64,000 nucleotides of DNA from the NCBI GenBank assembly GCA_031835245.1, contig JAVKOQ010000005.1, forward strand, positions 491,850 to 555,849. The letters run 5' to 3'. Shown here piece after piece: positions 42,101-54,747 of this stretch. How positions within the stretch are numbered: position 1 is the stretch's first letter; the number at the start of each line of letters is the position of its first letter. The DNA is from Balamuthia mandrillaris. Taxonomy: Eukaryota > Discosea > Longamoebia > Balamuthiidae. The notes under the pieces were generated by a model that saw only the letters and a program-made list of their open reading frames with translations, was not told where the DNA came from and ran no database searches. The position numbers and the translations under genes are program-made.

Positions 42101-45100
42101 TTCATAAGATGTCAGCAAACCTGCGGTTCGGCAGTGGGTTGCAGTCGTTGAATTTTGAAGCGAGTGGTTGGTGCGTGAACCAGCGCTACCGACATGTCCT
42201 CAAAGTCGACTTCAAGGTCAGCATTGTTGGCGGTTTGAACTCTCGGCAATACAAACTTTGCGGTACTTTCTTTCAGGTGTGCTTCTTGATTTGTTTCCTG
42301 TTGTTGCTGGTGATTGCTATTTAAGGAACATGAGCATTGGTAGCGTTGCCATCGTTCTTCCAACATGTTGTTTTGCTCATGGGCAAATGGAACCCAACTT
42401 CTTTTTTGTTCTAAGTGTCCTGGTCGGCGCTCAAAGAGCCATTGGACTATGTGAAAGCAGAAAAAGCAAATAAATAAATATGGAAAAACAAGAATGCACA
42501 TAATGACAAACAGTACAAAACGGAAAGCTTACCTGAGGTGCCGGGCGAATATAACAATTCGAATACTTGGTCTACGTTATACAAAGCACGAAAATGTGTC
42601 AGTAGGGTCAATAAAAAGGGGAAAAAAGAAGAGGAAAGCAACAATACCTGTAATATATGTACAACGGGATAGGTCCAAGTGGACAATAAGGTGGCTATAG
42701 CAATGCAGTACACTGAGACAGCTGCTTTGAAGCCAAAGGCATCCACTCATATCAAATACACGAAGCAAGTCAGGTTGTTCCTCAAGACAGGAAGTCACAA
42801 CCTCCAAAAAGTTTTGATTGTAGACACACATCTGTAAAAGCGCGCGAAGCTTTGCCTGATAACACGCTTTCTTTCGTTCGGGCAGGGCTTGATCATCTGG
42901 TGAGGTGGCAAAGTGAATGATATTGCTGTCATTCATCTGTTGGTTGAAGTAAGAAAAGTATTTGGTGATGTAGCATTTGCACTGGGTGGCTTGGCGATGT
43001 TGAGGAATGCCCAGTTTCTCTAGCATGTGAAAATGGCTAAGCACATCAGCGGCTCTTCTTAATGTCAGGCCTTCATCCTTTGCACTTTGTGTCAGTGCAA
43101 AGGAGACCAATGCCTTACCCATTATAATGGCATTCTTGTTCCAAGCGCGTTTTCCTGTTATTGCCATGGATGTGAGAAACAGTGAAGAAAGAACTAGAGA
43201 GAAGAGGAGGAAACCATGTGTAGCTTGAAGAGATGCAGTAAGGAGGGAAGTGCTCGCAGCAGAGTGGACCGAGCCAAGGACATTGTATAAATAAGCAACT
43301 ATCAATTCCATTTCTTTATGAAGCTTGGCTTCTGCCCGAAGTGGCTCCAATAGCTCTTGCTTCAACCATGTTCTATATTTTTCGTAGTCTATACTCAAAA
43401 GAAGAGCAGCCTGCAATAATAATAATCAGATTTTGATAGAGACAGAGACAGAGAGAGATAAGAAAGTAAGAAAAAATTGGTACCTTGTCGTTTATATCCG
43501 AAGCACAAGTTACCAAGGAAGTGGGCCAGACGGTGGCTAGCCTACCTTTTCTTCGCCTATGACCATACAGGCCTAAGCCTTTACGACTAAGTACTCGTGC
43601 GTATTGCACCAACGACTTGATCCAGAGAACGAGGCATTGTTCCTCCTCACTACCAAAAACTCTGTGTTGAACATGCTCTTTTCCTTTCATTTGGGTCAAA
43701 CGACGCAAACGAGAGGTATCATAGGAAAATCTGTAAACAGAAGTTCAATTTAAGCAAATGAAGGAAAGGAGCAACAACAAAAACAAAGAAGTCCACAACC
43801 ACAGAAAGGGCAAAAATAACAAAAATAAACAAGAGAAAAGCCAAAAGAGCCAGATACGAACTTGAGGGGATTGTTTGTGCGTTCTTTTGGAAGTGGCAGA
43901 GTAGGATCAGAGTGGGTTTTAGGGATTGATTTTTCACCTTTTATAAGGTTTACGGTGGGAGAGGAAGCATAAAAGACTTCCTGTTGATATTATGAATGCA
44001 AGGAATTAGGCTAATAAGCAACAACAGATAAAGAAGACTGTTGAAGCGAAATTTACCTCCGTTAAGTTGTCTTCAGAAGGTACATCCTCCTGATTTTTGT
44101 TGTCTTTCGAGGAAGAAGCGTCTAAGGCTCCGTTGGGCAGAGGAGTACATGCTCGCTGGAACCTGTAAAAGAGAAGAGGAGAAGGAAAGACCATGACTTT
44201 CTTTGCTTGGTGCGTCGGGTCAAACGAAGGAGTTGATGACGATTGTTTGAGCTCCATGAACTTGTTATGGGCAGGAAAGAGACCTGCTGGATTGAGAGAA
44301 GTGTATAACGCGTCGCAAATGGCCAATGCTCCTACAAGACCCCATCGTTGTCTCATTCTCTTTCGTTTCCGAGTTAATCCAACTGGTATAGTTTCTAATT
44401 TGATAACTTTGTTAGACACACGAAAAGGTAGGAAGAGAGCAAGAGTGAGAGAGAGAGGGAGAGAGAGAGAGATACCGTTTTGTTTTATAGATTTGCCGGT
44501 ATCTTTATGGATGGCTTTCTCGTAGAAGAGATGAGCATCAGCAAGCAAGACTGGAATAAGCATTTCCTCATTGGAATCTTCTCTGCTCTTATCCAGAAGC
44601 AAGGCTTTCGTCAGCATCTTATGGGCTTTTACAAACTTCTTATTGATGTGTTCGCTCTTCTCCTCTTCTTTCTGTTTCTCTTCTCTCGACTTGGAGGACA
44701 CTAAAAGCCGTGTTCCTGAGACAGGTGGAGACGAGGGGGACCCTTGGAGTGAAGCATCCACTTCTAGAGCAGAGTTGGTTGGAATACCTCCAAGGCCGAC
44801 CATGACGTCTTCCTGCGAACCAGAAAGCATGCCTTGCTCGATGAGCAGTTTTCCTAGTTCATAGTAAGCAGGGCCGTATGATGGATTTATGCGAATGCAT
44901 TGCTTGAAGTTCTCGTGGCCGCGGTTTAGAAGGGAGATACGCTTGGTGGTGTCTTTGCCTTTGGTGCAGCTTTGAGCTTGCAGGGAGAACACTCGGCCCC
45001 ATCGGTAGAGTGTTATGAAGTTGTTGGGTGCAGCCTGGAGAGCTTTTTCGAACTTTTTGGAGGATAGTTCTAGTAATCTCATCCGTTCTTGACCTTTGGG

Positions 45101-47701
45101 CTTGGCCCGTGCGCGAAGATGGAGAGCTTGTGCCTCGCTGAAATCGATTATGTTAAAGTGTTTCACCTACATAAAATAGTCTTTCGTAAGCTTACAAAGT
45201 GAGAAAAGAAGGGAAGGAGAATGAGGAAAAGAACAAAGAACATGGAAGAGAGGGAACTACGGTGGAAGTAATGCCAATAATGTCAGCAGGAACAAACTCA
45301 AAGTCAGGAGGTATTTCGTTCCAGGCGTCCAGCAACTGAAGCACGTCTTTCGATAGCGTAATGCCACACATTTCTGAAACCCGCACAAAGAGATGGTACA
45401 TGTCGACATTTTTGGCCAGTTTTTGTCGGTCTTGCGCCATCTCTAAATCTGACAGAGCACTATCGAACTTTTGTTGTGTTCTTTGCTTCCATTCTTTGTC
45501 CCAAAAGAGAGATCGCACGCTCGGGGAAGTGGGAGAAGAAGATAGAGTTGAAGAAGAAGGCAATAAAGTGGTAGAAGGGAAAGAAATTGAAGGAGGTGGG
45601 CCAGGAATAGGAGGTTCCGGTTTATGCTCTGCTGTCTCGTTATACTGTTGTTCTGAAGCGATCTTCTTGGGAAGAGTAGGCCATGTCTTCCCAGAGGACT
45701 TTAAACCTCTCATGGTTCTTCGTAAAAGTGAAGAGTTGCTCTGAGAAAGAGGGGCTTCGGTTTTGTTGTCCGTGTTTTCCCAGTCTTCATACTTGGTTTT
45801 GGCTGGGAGAGTTGAGGGTGGCACGAATGGCGGTGGAGCTGCTAAGTTTGGAGTAGAAAGTGATACGTTGTAAAGGTAGTCCGCTTCCTTTTCTGAAAGT
45901 AGAGTTTCTTCGTGATCGAAGTTTTTGTTGACTTCTTTCTCTTTCTCTTTCTCTTTCTCTTTCTCTTTCTCTTTCTCTTTCTCTTTCTCTTTCTCTTTCT
46001 CTTTCTCTTTCTCTTTCTCCTTCTCCTTCTCCTTCTCCTTCTTTTTTCGTTTCGCCAACCTCTCCTCCAGTAGCGATGGTTCCTCGTTGCTTTGTGCAGA
46101 GGATGATCTGTAAAGCATCTCATTCAATAGGTCCACTGCTATTTGAATTACAGGTGTTGCTTCTTCTTCTTGTTGTACCTCACCATGCTTGTTAGATGGT
46201 TCCAAGTACGTTCTCCATCGCTCTCGTAGAATAACTTTAGCCATGCGGGCAGCGATCTCAGTCAACAGCAACTTGCGAATGCCTGAGTGGCTCACTAACG
46301 CCCTGACTCTTCCTAAATGCCTGTTTTTGTTGCGTACGCAGAAATAATAATTGGGATCAGCATGACAGAACGTATTCAAGGAAAAAAGTATCACGGAGCT
46401 GACCTCATGTTGATGCCATGTTGGTGCATATCTTGAGTAATGTTATGATGCAATAAGACATCCCGCCGTAGTACAGCTTCTTGTTTCAGACCAACCGCTA
46501 CAACCGCCTGTTTGATACTCTTTTGTGTGATAATATTAAATTGTTAGAATAGTGGTGTTTTTAAGAAATGGCAGAGTTTTATGGTACCTTAAGAAATAGA
46601 GATTCTTCTTGGGCATTAGTGGCTTCTTCAAGTTCTTCATTATCCTTTTTAGATTTTATGTAATAAGATGAAAAGAATATAAGGAGTGAGAGAGAGAGAG
46701 AGAGAAGGTAATGGAGGGATAAATACCTTGAGGGCATTGCTTTCCCCAAGCAGAGCACACTTCAATTTGAAAGCGTACTCAGGAATAAACTTGGTCAGCA
46801 GTTTTTCTGTTGCCTCTTTCACTTTATCGTTGTACTGCTGGTAGTTGGGGTCCGGTCTGGTGAACCCACTAAAAGCATCACTGGAGAGTGGTACATTCAG
46901 TCGAACCAATAATTCTATGTAGAACAGGAAATGCTTGTTTCTCAGCAAAGAAGCGTAAGCTTTTCAAAGAAGTAGAAAAAAAAACCTGGTCTCAACAGTT
47001 GGAACCAGATGCGGTAACCGTAAGCCCGTTGCTCTGGATATTGTGGAGGAAAAACTCTGGCACCTGATTTATATGATTTGGTATGAGAGAAAGAAAGAAT
47101 AAAGAAAGCACAAAAAATAAAAGCTGAGACCATCAACGATATAAAAGCGGCCATCGTATCCTTTGTGTACTTCAACATCTACAGGAGCATAAAGCTTCTT
47201 GTGGCTTCTCGTACAACCTACAATCTAAAATTGAGGCGAGAGAATTTTTAGCAATAACTCAATAAAAAGAATGGGACAGAGTTTACATACATGACCGCTT
47301 AATCGTAGCTTGCTAGCTGCTTGTTTCATTAGTCGGTTGCATTGCTTGTCCGACCGGTGAACAGTCATTCCTGGTTTGCCGGCTGTATGTGAAATATTGC
47401 AACGTTTTCTCAGCTTCACGTTACAACCGAGAAACAACGAAATACTGACCATTGGCGCAGCCATAAACGATGGTGTTGGAAGAAATAGGAAGGAGGCTGA
47501 AGGCAATCAGACGACAACCACGATTGTCGATAAGAGCACCCAAAGGAACATGTAATCCCTTGATGTTGCAATTAAAATAGTTAATTAGCCCCTTGAGTTC
47601 GTGTCCAGCTGCTTTCATTGCATTCTCTACTCCGTGATACATTTGGTGAGATGTATCCTTTGCGAACTTGAACAATATACCTGATAATAGCTCATCAGTG
47701 A

Positions 47702-47744
<43 letters not shown>

Positions 47745-49035
47745 CAGTACCAGCACAAATATATTTATCACCACCAGCCTGTCCTCCAAGCGACACTAAG
47801 AAAGAGGCAACATGAGCAAACACAAAAAAAATGCCAAGAGAGAAGAGTAAGTACCCGGTTTTAGTGTTTTCTGATGCAAAGGAAGGTGCTGCTCCTCGAT
47901 GATAATTCTACCATACTGTTCTGCCGTGAAGACAAAGGACTGAGCGAGGTTGCTGAGTCTATTAAACTTGCTGATACTATCCTTCTCTTGGAGAAGACGC
48001 TGAAAGCGTTCGTTCCAATTATGTGATAGCTCCCTCTTTCCCTGTGGTTTCGGAGGGAGAAAGAGAGAGAAGCAGAGAAGCAGAGAAGCGAAGGATATGA
48101 TAAGCATTGAAACAGGGAAAAGAAGAGAGCATAGGAACAGGCAAGCGAAGTAGCAGATGAAATAAAAGGCTGAAGGGAAGAGAGGCCATTACTTTAACAG
48201 CACGGTGGACAATGTTACGCTGGTCGTTATCAAACCGCACCGCAGAGAGCAAAGTCTCAGTGGCGAGTTGCTTCAACTGAGAATGGTCGTCCACATGAAT
48301 GCCACACAGCTCCAGCACGAATGACAGCTTTTCCTTCAGCATTACTCGCTTTATTTCTTCCAGCTGTTGATCCACCGCTGAAACCATTTGAGTGGCAGCA
48401 GCCGAAGAAGAAATGAAGGAGGAAGGAGTAGTGGAAGGCAGTCGGTGTTGCGGTGTCTCTTTGAGCGTTGCTGATGCTTTTTGTGCATGCTCTCTCTGTG
48501 TGGACGTTTGCGGAGGCCGTACGCTATCTCCCACCACTTCCATGTATGTAACATCCTCCTCACCAGCTTCTTCCGCATCTTCTTCGTGCCCTTCATCGTA
48601 GCGCCTTGTTGCTGCTGCAGCGGTGGTGATTGCGGTTGTTGTCTCGTTGAATGGGCTCGGCGGAGCACCGCTGGAACCACGACCGCTACCCCCTGCGAGC
48701 AGAGCTTGTTTCTTTTGGGCTTCCTTGCGCTCCACCTCATACATGTACTCCACGTCTACGTTGTACTGCCGCTCTATTCGTCGTGCACTCAACAGGGACG
48801 CCTCATGACCAGCCGCTTCCTCAAGAGTAAAATACTCGGGTATGGAGGAGGAGGAGGAGGAATCTGCCTCCCCCTCCCCGTCTTGGTTGTTCTCCTCCGT
48901 CGGACTAAATGTGGTGCTGGTGGTAGTCGGCGCAGTGGCGGTGGTGGGTGTTTGTCGGTGGTTCGAGCTGTCTTCACATCCGGTCTCCAGAGAGGTGATG
49001 ACCTCATAGAAGTCCTGCTCTTCTTCTTCCTCCAT
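39197..49035 (-). CDS. Giant CLU-domain protein with TPR-like region and leucine-rich repeats
   Basis: About 23 exons and roughly 2,650 residues by estimate; the frame could be followed through the splice sites from 49035 to the stop at 39197. The first exon (49035-48193) is disordered. The CLU-type core follows: ILFKFAKDTSHQMYHGVENA, GLHVPLGALIDNRGCRLIAF, the LLPISSNTIVYG and HKGYDGRFYIVDGARVFPPQ blocks, FQLLRPELLVRLNVPLSSDA and MHQHGINMRHLGRVRALVSH. A Lys/Glu repeat, a helical region with TPR-like hairpins (FEKALQAAPNNFITLYRWGR, INPSYGPAYYELGKLL), and then many LRRs of the F-box/AMN1 type ([53 protein letters not shown]) follow. CLU proteins elsewhere bind mRNAs for mitochondrial proteins and affect mitochondrial distribution; the LRR part suggests an added partner-binding surface. 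Confidence 0.8.
45936..46040 (+). repeat. TTTCTC hexanucleotide repeat in a coding exon of the CLU gene
   Basis: About 17 units, encoding (Lys-Glu)n on the minus strand. The six-base unit keeps the frame when its number changes, unlike the GAA tract at 23410-23692. Confidence 0.95.
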
Positions 49036-49299
49036 CCTCCTCTGACGGTGTTGTTCTTGCTCGTCCCGTCCTCCTTTTTTTTATTGTTGTTTTTTTTTCC
49101 TTCTTTCAATTTTTGGTGGTACATGACGTCATGAGAAGTCTACAAAAAATGCCCACGCGACAGCTACGGAGGAAGCGAGGAACAGGAGCACCTAGGGCGC
49201 AGCAGTTTTTTTGGTACAATGCGAAGCTTGTATGACCGCTTCTCTCTTACTACGCCGGACGGACGGCCGGACGGACGGACAAGGAGAAACCAAAATGGC

Positions 49300-49762
49300 A
49301 AAAAAAAATAGGGGAAAGGTCGAAGAGGTTGACGGCGTACCATGCGGGGTTAGAATTGGTAAATTCTAGGGGGATCCCCGCCTTGCCTCACGCCATCTAG
49401 GGCACGAGACAAAGGGCGGGGATAGAAACTTGTGTTATGGAGTTTAGCAACTCTCCTTAGCGGTCGTGGCCGCCAGGGTCTATACCGAGCCCAGCAGCCG
49501 ACGTCCAAAGTTCCCGAAGAAGGTACTTGTTTTCATTGAAGCTTTGAATAGTTCAAAGGAGTATCTTCGGTACTCCGCTACTTCGTTGCATTAAAGTCCT
49601 GGATGTTGATAAACGAATTAGCATGCGAAACATTTTTGCAACCTTCAAACTTCAAACCCTTTTTCTCTTTTTCCCCTTGAAACTTGTCCCTCTCCTCCTT
49701 CCCCCATTTGAAGCGGTGCTTCTCCCCTCCCTCTTTTTCATTGTGGGTGCACCAGGGTCGTC
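49300..49762 (-). repeat. Structured dispersed element, right copy (inverted)
   Basis: Inverted copy of 1311-1790. Read on the minus strand it starts GACGACCCTGGTGCACCCAC, runs through the same hairpins and ends in a T-run at about 49309-49301. It lies between the divergent CLU and pyridoxal-kinase genes. The stem GCGGGG-TTAGAATT-GGTA-AATTCTAG-GGGGATCCCCGC is intact; the hairpin loop CTCGAT of the left copy reads CTAGAT here. A (GGAC)n-like stretch lies just outside at 49259-49281. Confidence 0.7.
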
Positions 49763-49873
49763 AAATAGAATATATCTTTAACTTACCGGGTCGTCCTGAA
49801 AATCCATAAAATCCGCGTCGTCATGAAAAATTAAGGTGGTGGGCAAAAAAAAAAGGCGAGAAGGAAGACGCGG

Positions 49874-51379
49874 ATGACGGAGCGGAGCTGTGCTACTGGT
49901 ACTCTTGGGAGGGATGGGGAAGACCTGCGTGGAGGAGAGGTGGTGGCGGAGGAGACTCGCATCTTGTCCGTTCAGTCCCACGTGGTGTCGGGGTATGTGG
50001 GCAACAAGGCGGCCATCTTTCCATTGCAGCTGCTAGGCCTGGAAGTTGACTTCATCAACACGGTTCAGTTCTCCAATCATACTGGTAACCGTTTTTTTTC
50101 CAGTTCGTCTTTCTTCTTCGCTTATTGTTAACGTTCCGTTGCCTTTGTCTGTTTTCATAGGCTATGCCAAATGGGCAGGCGAGCGGACTACCGGCGAGCA
50201 AGTTCGCACGCTCTTTGAAACGATGGATTACAATGGTCTGCTTTGTCACTCCCACGTCCTCACCGGCTACATAGGAAGGGTGGAGGTCTTGCGTGCCGTG
50301 CTTGATGCCTTGAGACGGATGCGGGAAACCAACCCTGACATAACTTTCTGTAAGTTGACCACCTGCCTCTTTTTCAAGTCTTGGAGTCTTTTTTTTTTTG
50401 CCTTTGTTTCTCTGTTATGCTGCTTTCCAGCTCTTGTGCATGAAATAACGCAAAAGCCTTTTGAAATGGGTACTTTCGCTAGTTTGCGATCCGGTGATGG
50501 GCGATGATGGGCATCTCTACGTGCCGAAGGAGCTAGTGGAGGTTTACAGAGATGAGGCCCTCCCTCTGGCCAACTTTGTTACCCCAAATCAATTCGAATG
50601 CGAGTTCGTATCTTCTCTCTCTCTCTCTCTCTCTCTCTCCTTCTCTCTCTCCCCTCTCTCTCTCTCTCTCTCTCTCTCTTCCCTCTCTCATGCTTCTGCT
50701 TCTCCTTCTCTGCTCCCTCTCTCTTCTGTCTTCTGTCTTTTTGTCGTTCGTTCTCGAAAGTTTACAAAACAAACTTTTGTTAATAAAGCTTCCCAGACAG
50801 CTAACAGGACAAGCCATTAAGACAGAAGAAGACGCCATAGCTGCTTGCGACTTACTCCATGAGAAAGGCGTATCAGTGGTGGTAGTAACCAGCCTCTTCT
50901 ACGGTGCTGAAGGAGAGATCATTCTGTTGGCAAGCCAACAAAAACGGAATAACAGCAAACAAAGAGAAAAAGCAACAGAAGAAGACGGAGAACAAACAAA
51001 GAAGGCAGAGCGATGGCGCATCAGGATAAAGTCTTTCCCGGAACACTTTTCTGGCAACGGCGACCTCTGCTCAGCTTTGTTGTTGGCCTGGTCTATTCTT
51101 CATCCGGATAACTTGGCGTTGGCATGCGAGAAGGCCGTTGCTGGCGTTCACGTCGTCTTGCAAAACACGCTACAGTATCACAAAGAACGTCAGCTGGAAG
51201 AAGCCAGAATGGAGAAGGAAGAGATAGAGAAGGAAACAGAGAAGGGACGAAGAGGACGCTCGTGGTCTGCGAAGGACAAGAACGGAGCGCCAAAGCCGAT
51301 GGAACTTCGTCTTATCCAGAGCAGAAACGAGATCTTAAATCCACGTTGTTTGCCCTTCCGTGCTGAGCGGATCTCTTAA
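49874..51379 (+). CDS. PDXK: Pyridoxal kinase
   Basis: Phosphorylates vitamin B6 vitamers to PLP/PMP/PNP with ATP. Exons 49874-50084, 50161-50349, 50483-50603 and 50797-51379 give 367 residues. Matches: [40 protein letters not shown] with the HTGYAKW continuation, [47 protein letters not shown] and [15 protein letters not shown], whose GDL aspartate is the catalytic base of the ribokinase fold (family: GTGDLFAAMLLAW). A 40-residue Lys/Glu insert lies before [10 protein letters not shown] and another near the C-terminus. Intron 3 is mostly (CT)n. The ATG at 49874 gives a 28-residue leader before the conserved part. Confidence 0.95.
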
Positions 51380-51540
51380 AAACCATTACTCTTTTCTCTT
51401 ATGCTCCCTGCTCTCTCTGCTCTCTCCGCTCTCTCTCGCTCTGCTCTCTCTCTCTCTCTCTCCCCCCTCCCCCCTCTCTCTCCCTCTCTTTACATTAAAA
51501 CAAGAACGAGACTACAATACAAAACTGCAGAAAATGTATT

Positions 51541-52313
51541 CTAAAAGTCTCTCTTTCTTCTTTCACGAGAGGAACGAATGTTGGACGTGAACTCACCAAT
51601 GACACCTCCAACAGCGCACATGACCACCAACCCAAATATCACGATGAGACCAATGAAAGCATCGTTCAGACCTTCTTCTTCATCCTCCTTCTCTTTTTTG
51701 TTCGTTGGTAGGTTCCCTTTTTGTTTTCCCCAACAAAGCTGGAAGATGAGAAGAGCGAAAGAGCAACAGAGAAGCAGGAGAAGAGACGAGATAAAGAACG
51801 AACCAATGCCTTGCTCGATGCCATCAAAGTAGGTCGGGATTATCCGATGGATGTGGTCCATGATAGGAAGAATAAAAGCGCCGGAGAAGGTCTCTCCCAC
51901 GAAGAATACGTTGCCTTTGCCCTGCAGAGCATCCACCTCCTCGAACCAATACAGACCTGTCGCTTCTGTTGGCACTTTGGATGGCCACTCAAAGTCTTTG
52001 TGTCCATAGTATTCCTTTGGGAAGGGGGGCAAATAAAGAAGAACAACAACAAGAAAAAAAGTGAAAGAAGGTCAGGATGCTCCAGCCGTGCTGAACATGG
52101 TAAGTAAGGGGTCAACGCACCACGACAGAGGAGGAACGATCGTTAATGTCAGTTGTGAGGTCGTCTTCGATATCCTGCTCGGTGTCGGTTGATCCTTCAG
52201 AAACATAAATGAAGCCAGCAGTTATGTCGTTCTGAGGATATGGGCGAAACAGGGCATGGATGAGGTCCGTCGGGGTATCTTTGAGCAAAGTAAGAGACAG
52301 TGTTTAGAAAAAT

Positions 52314-52344
<31 letters not shown>

Positions 52345-54178
52345 TAGACAGAGGGAGAGAAGTATAAAAGCAGGCAGAAGAGGGATACCAGGATGGAGAG
52401 CTCGTTCCGGAACGACATAAACTTGACCGTCGTTTGCAAGGTGAGGCTCATTCTGGAAATACAAAGACCTCACCTTGTTTCGAGTAACCTGCAACAAAGA
52501 AGAGAAGAATGGGCGTTTAGAGAGAGGGTGGTGCTCCCTCTTCGGGTCTCACAAGAAGGACAATAGAGTACGTTTTCAAAGTAGGGGCGAATGTCGTGAT
52601 TGTTTGGCAAGAAAGAGAGCGCATCCTCAGGAGCGGTGCTCACCACCAAAGCGTCAAACGTGTAAGTATCCTGCGAGGTTGTTACCTCCACGGTTATGTC
52701 TTCCCCGTTCTTATTGCTGTTTGAAACAAAAAACAAAAAAAGCAACGCTCATTCTTCAGCGAAGAAAAGAAGGCGGAGGAGGGAGGAGGAACAAAAGAAG
52801 GACATACGAGGAGATGGAAGTAACGGGCTCAGACAGGCGGACATCGATATCCTCTATATCTACCAAGGTTTGAAAGAAGGCTTTGAAGCCTTCCTTCAAC
52901 AGATAAAGCTTTGGGCCTTCCAGGCCGGCAATGTCTTTCAACACGGGATCCAGCTGGGTCACTCGGTTAAACTCCTCTTCTGGTACTTGAGAGAGCAACG
53001 TCTTTGTGGATGGTGTCGTTGTGAGTCGTTCAGCATCGCGCGGAGCAAAAGAATGGAGAGAAGGAAGAAAGGAGAAAGGGCAAAGGATGAAGAAAAGTAA
53101 GTAAGCTTTACACGATAGAAAGGAACCAGGTGGAACTGGGAGGCTTTAAGCACATAGGCGGCATCCGTTTGGAAGGCAGGACCGGCCAAGTACACGTCAA
53201 AGAAGGCGGCCGCTATCTCTCCGAAATACTCCACTTGCTGGACTTTGGCCCACTGCTGGAATGTCTGACCTACTGCCGGGCTACTCCTTACTCCTGCCAC
53301 TCCTGTTTGTTGGACCACGCTTCGTTTTAGCAAATGAAGGAAAAGAAGAAGAAGAACGAAGAAGTGGAAGAAGAAGTGGAAGAACGAAGAAGAAGAAGAA
53401 GAAGAAGAAGAAGAAGAAGAAGAAGAAGAAGAAGAAGAACAAGAAGAAGAAGAAGAAGAAGAAGAAGCAGAAGAAGAAGAAGAAGAAGAAGAAGAAGAAC
53501 AAGAAGAAGAAGAAGAACAAGAAGAGGAGGAGAAAACAAGAACAAGAAGCTCGAGAAAGAGAAGCAACCTGGCTCATCAGTAAAGTAGCGCTTCAACTGG
53601 AGCCAACCTTCTAAGGCCTGCTGTACCGCCACCTCCACGTCGTAGTCGGACTGAAAGGGAGGGATGTTGGTTTGCTCAGAGGGGGAGCCGTCGCCGGTGG
53701 CCCAGTTGAGGTCCGCATTGAACCCCACTTTTTCGATCTGGTATTCCTCCAGCAGGTCGAAGAAGGGCTCGTATGGTTTTCCGTTCAAGAACTGAGCTGG
53801 AAAGGACTGTGTCGCCCAATCATACTTTTGTCCTGTTTAACATCGATCGATGAAAACCAAAACAACAACAGAAAAAACAAAGGAAAGAATCAGAGCACAA
53901 AGGAGGGAGGGAGAAAAAAAAAACAAACACAAACCGTTGATTTCTATGTCGTCCGCCAAACCGCCGACCTTGTTTTGTGCCTCAAGGACGGTGACCTCAT
54001 AGCCGTTCAGCTTCAGGAGGCGCGCCGTGAACAGGCCGGCTGGACCGGCGCCTATCACGCCCACTCTGGCGCCCGCCTCGATCTCGCTCTCCAAACGGCT
54101 TGCGCCGACGACGGCGCTAAGGCCAAGCAAACAACAGCAACAAACAAGGCAGGCCAGAGGCAAGAAGCGCAACTCCAT
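51541..54178 (-). CDS. Secretory-pathway FAD-dependent oxidoreductase (amine-oxidase fold)
   Basis: About nine exons and about 570 residues. The ATG at 54178 gives a clear signal peptide (MELRFLPLACLVCCCCLLGL); longer in-frame starts at 54226, 54214 and 54211 overlap an ATGA repeat. The FAD-binding motif follows, ARVGVIGAGPAGLFTARLLK then NGYEVTVLEAQNKVGG. Later blocks include WATGDGSPSEQTNIPPFQ, YFGEIAAAFFDVYLAGPAFQ, FDALVVSTAPEDALSFLPNN, RSLYFQNEPHLANDGQVYVV and GKGNVFFVGETFSGAFILPI, the C-terminal flavin motif. It ends in a membrane helix (FIGLIVIFGLVVMCAVGGVI) and a basic tail. The substrate is unknown. An intron at about 53340-53575 is a long (GAA)n on the plus strand. Confidence 0.75.
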
Positions 54179-54443
54179 TCTTTCTTCTCTGTCTCCAGTA
54201 GGCTTGGCCATCATTACAGCATTCATTCATTCATTCATTCATTATATGTCTCCCCTCCAATAATTATCCATGAATTAATACAATAATTTATCCAACATAA
54301 CAATAATTACACTCTCCTCGTGAAACGGATACGGAAAGTCTTTGTCTAGCGTTGCTATTATCAGCTAACGATGGCCACAGGAAACAAAACCCTTACCATT
54401 TCCAGAGGAGAGCAAACGCACTGATAAGAGTAGAGCAAGAGGG

Positions 54444-54711
54444 ATGGAAGGAAAGGAGGTGGGCAAGGCCAGCTTTTTGGGGCTTGGCGCGATGGGCTGG
54501 TGGATGTGCAAGCACCTGGTCGCTGCTGGCTACGAGGTGACGGCATGGAACAGGACCGCCGGCAAGACGGAGGAGCTGCGACAAGCGGTGGCAGTCGATG
54601 ACACCGGCGGCGGAGGTTCTTTGAGCGTGGCCTCCACCGCCAAAGAAGCCATTTGCGCTTCTCCATGTATTTGGCTCTCCTTGTTTAACTTCTTCCTTCT
54701 GAACTCACTCT

Positions 54712-54747
<36 letters not shown>

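Noticed and set aside
45402-45407. GTCGAC inside the CLU gene
   Set aside because: Single copy in a coding exon, not part of a triad.
52959-53614. Poly-Ser, poly-Lys and poly-Arg open frames
   Set aside because: Frames over a (GAA)n intron repeat of the FAD oxidoreductase gene.
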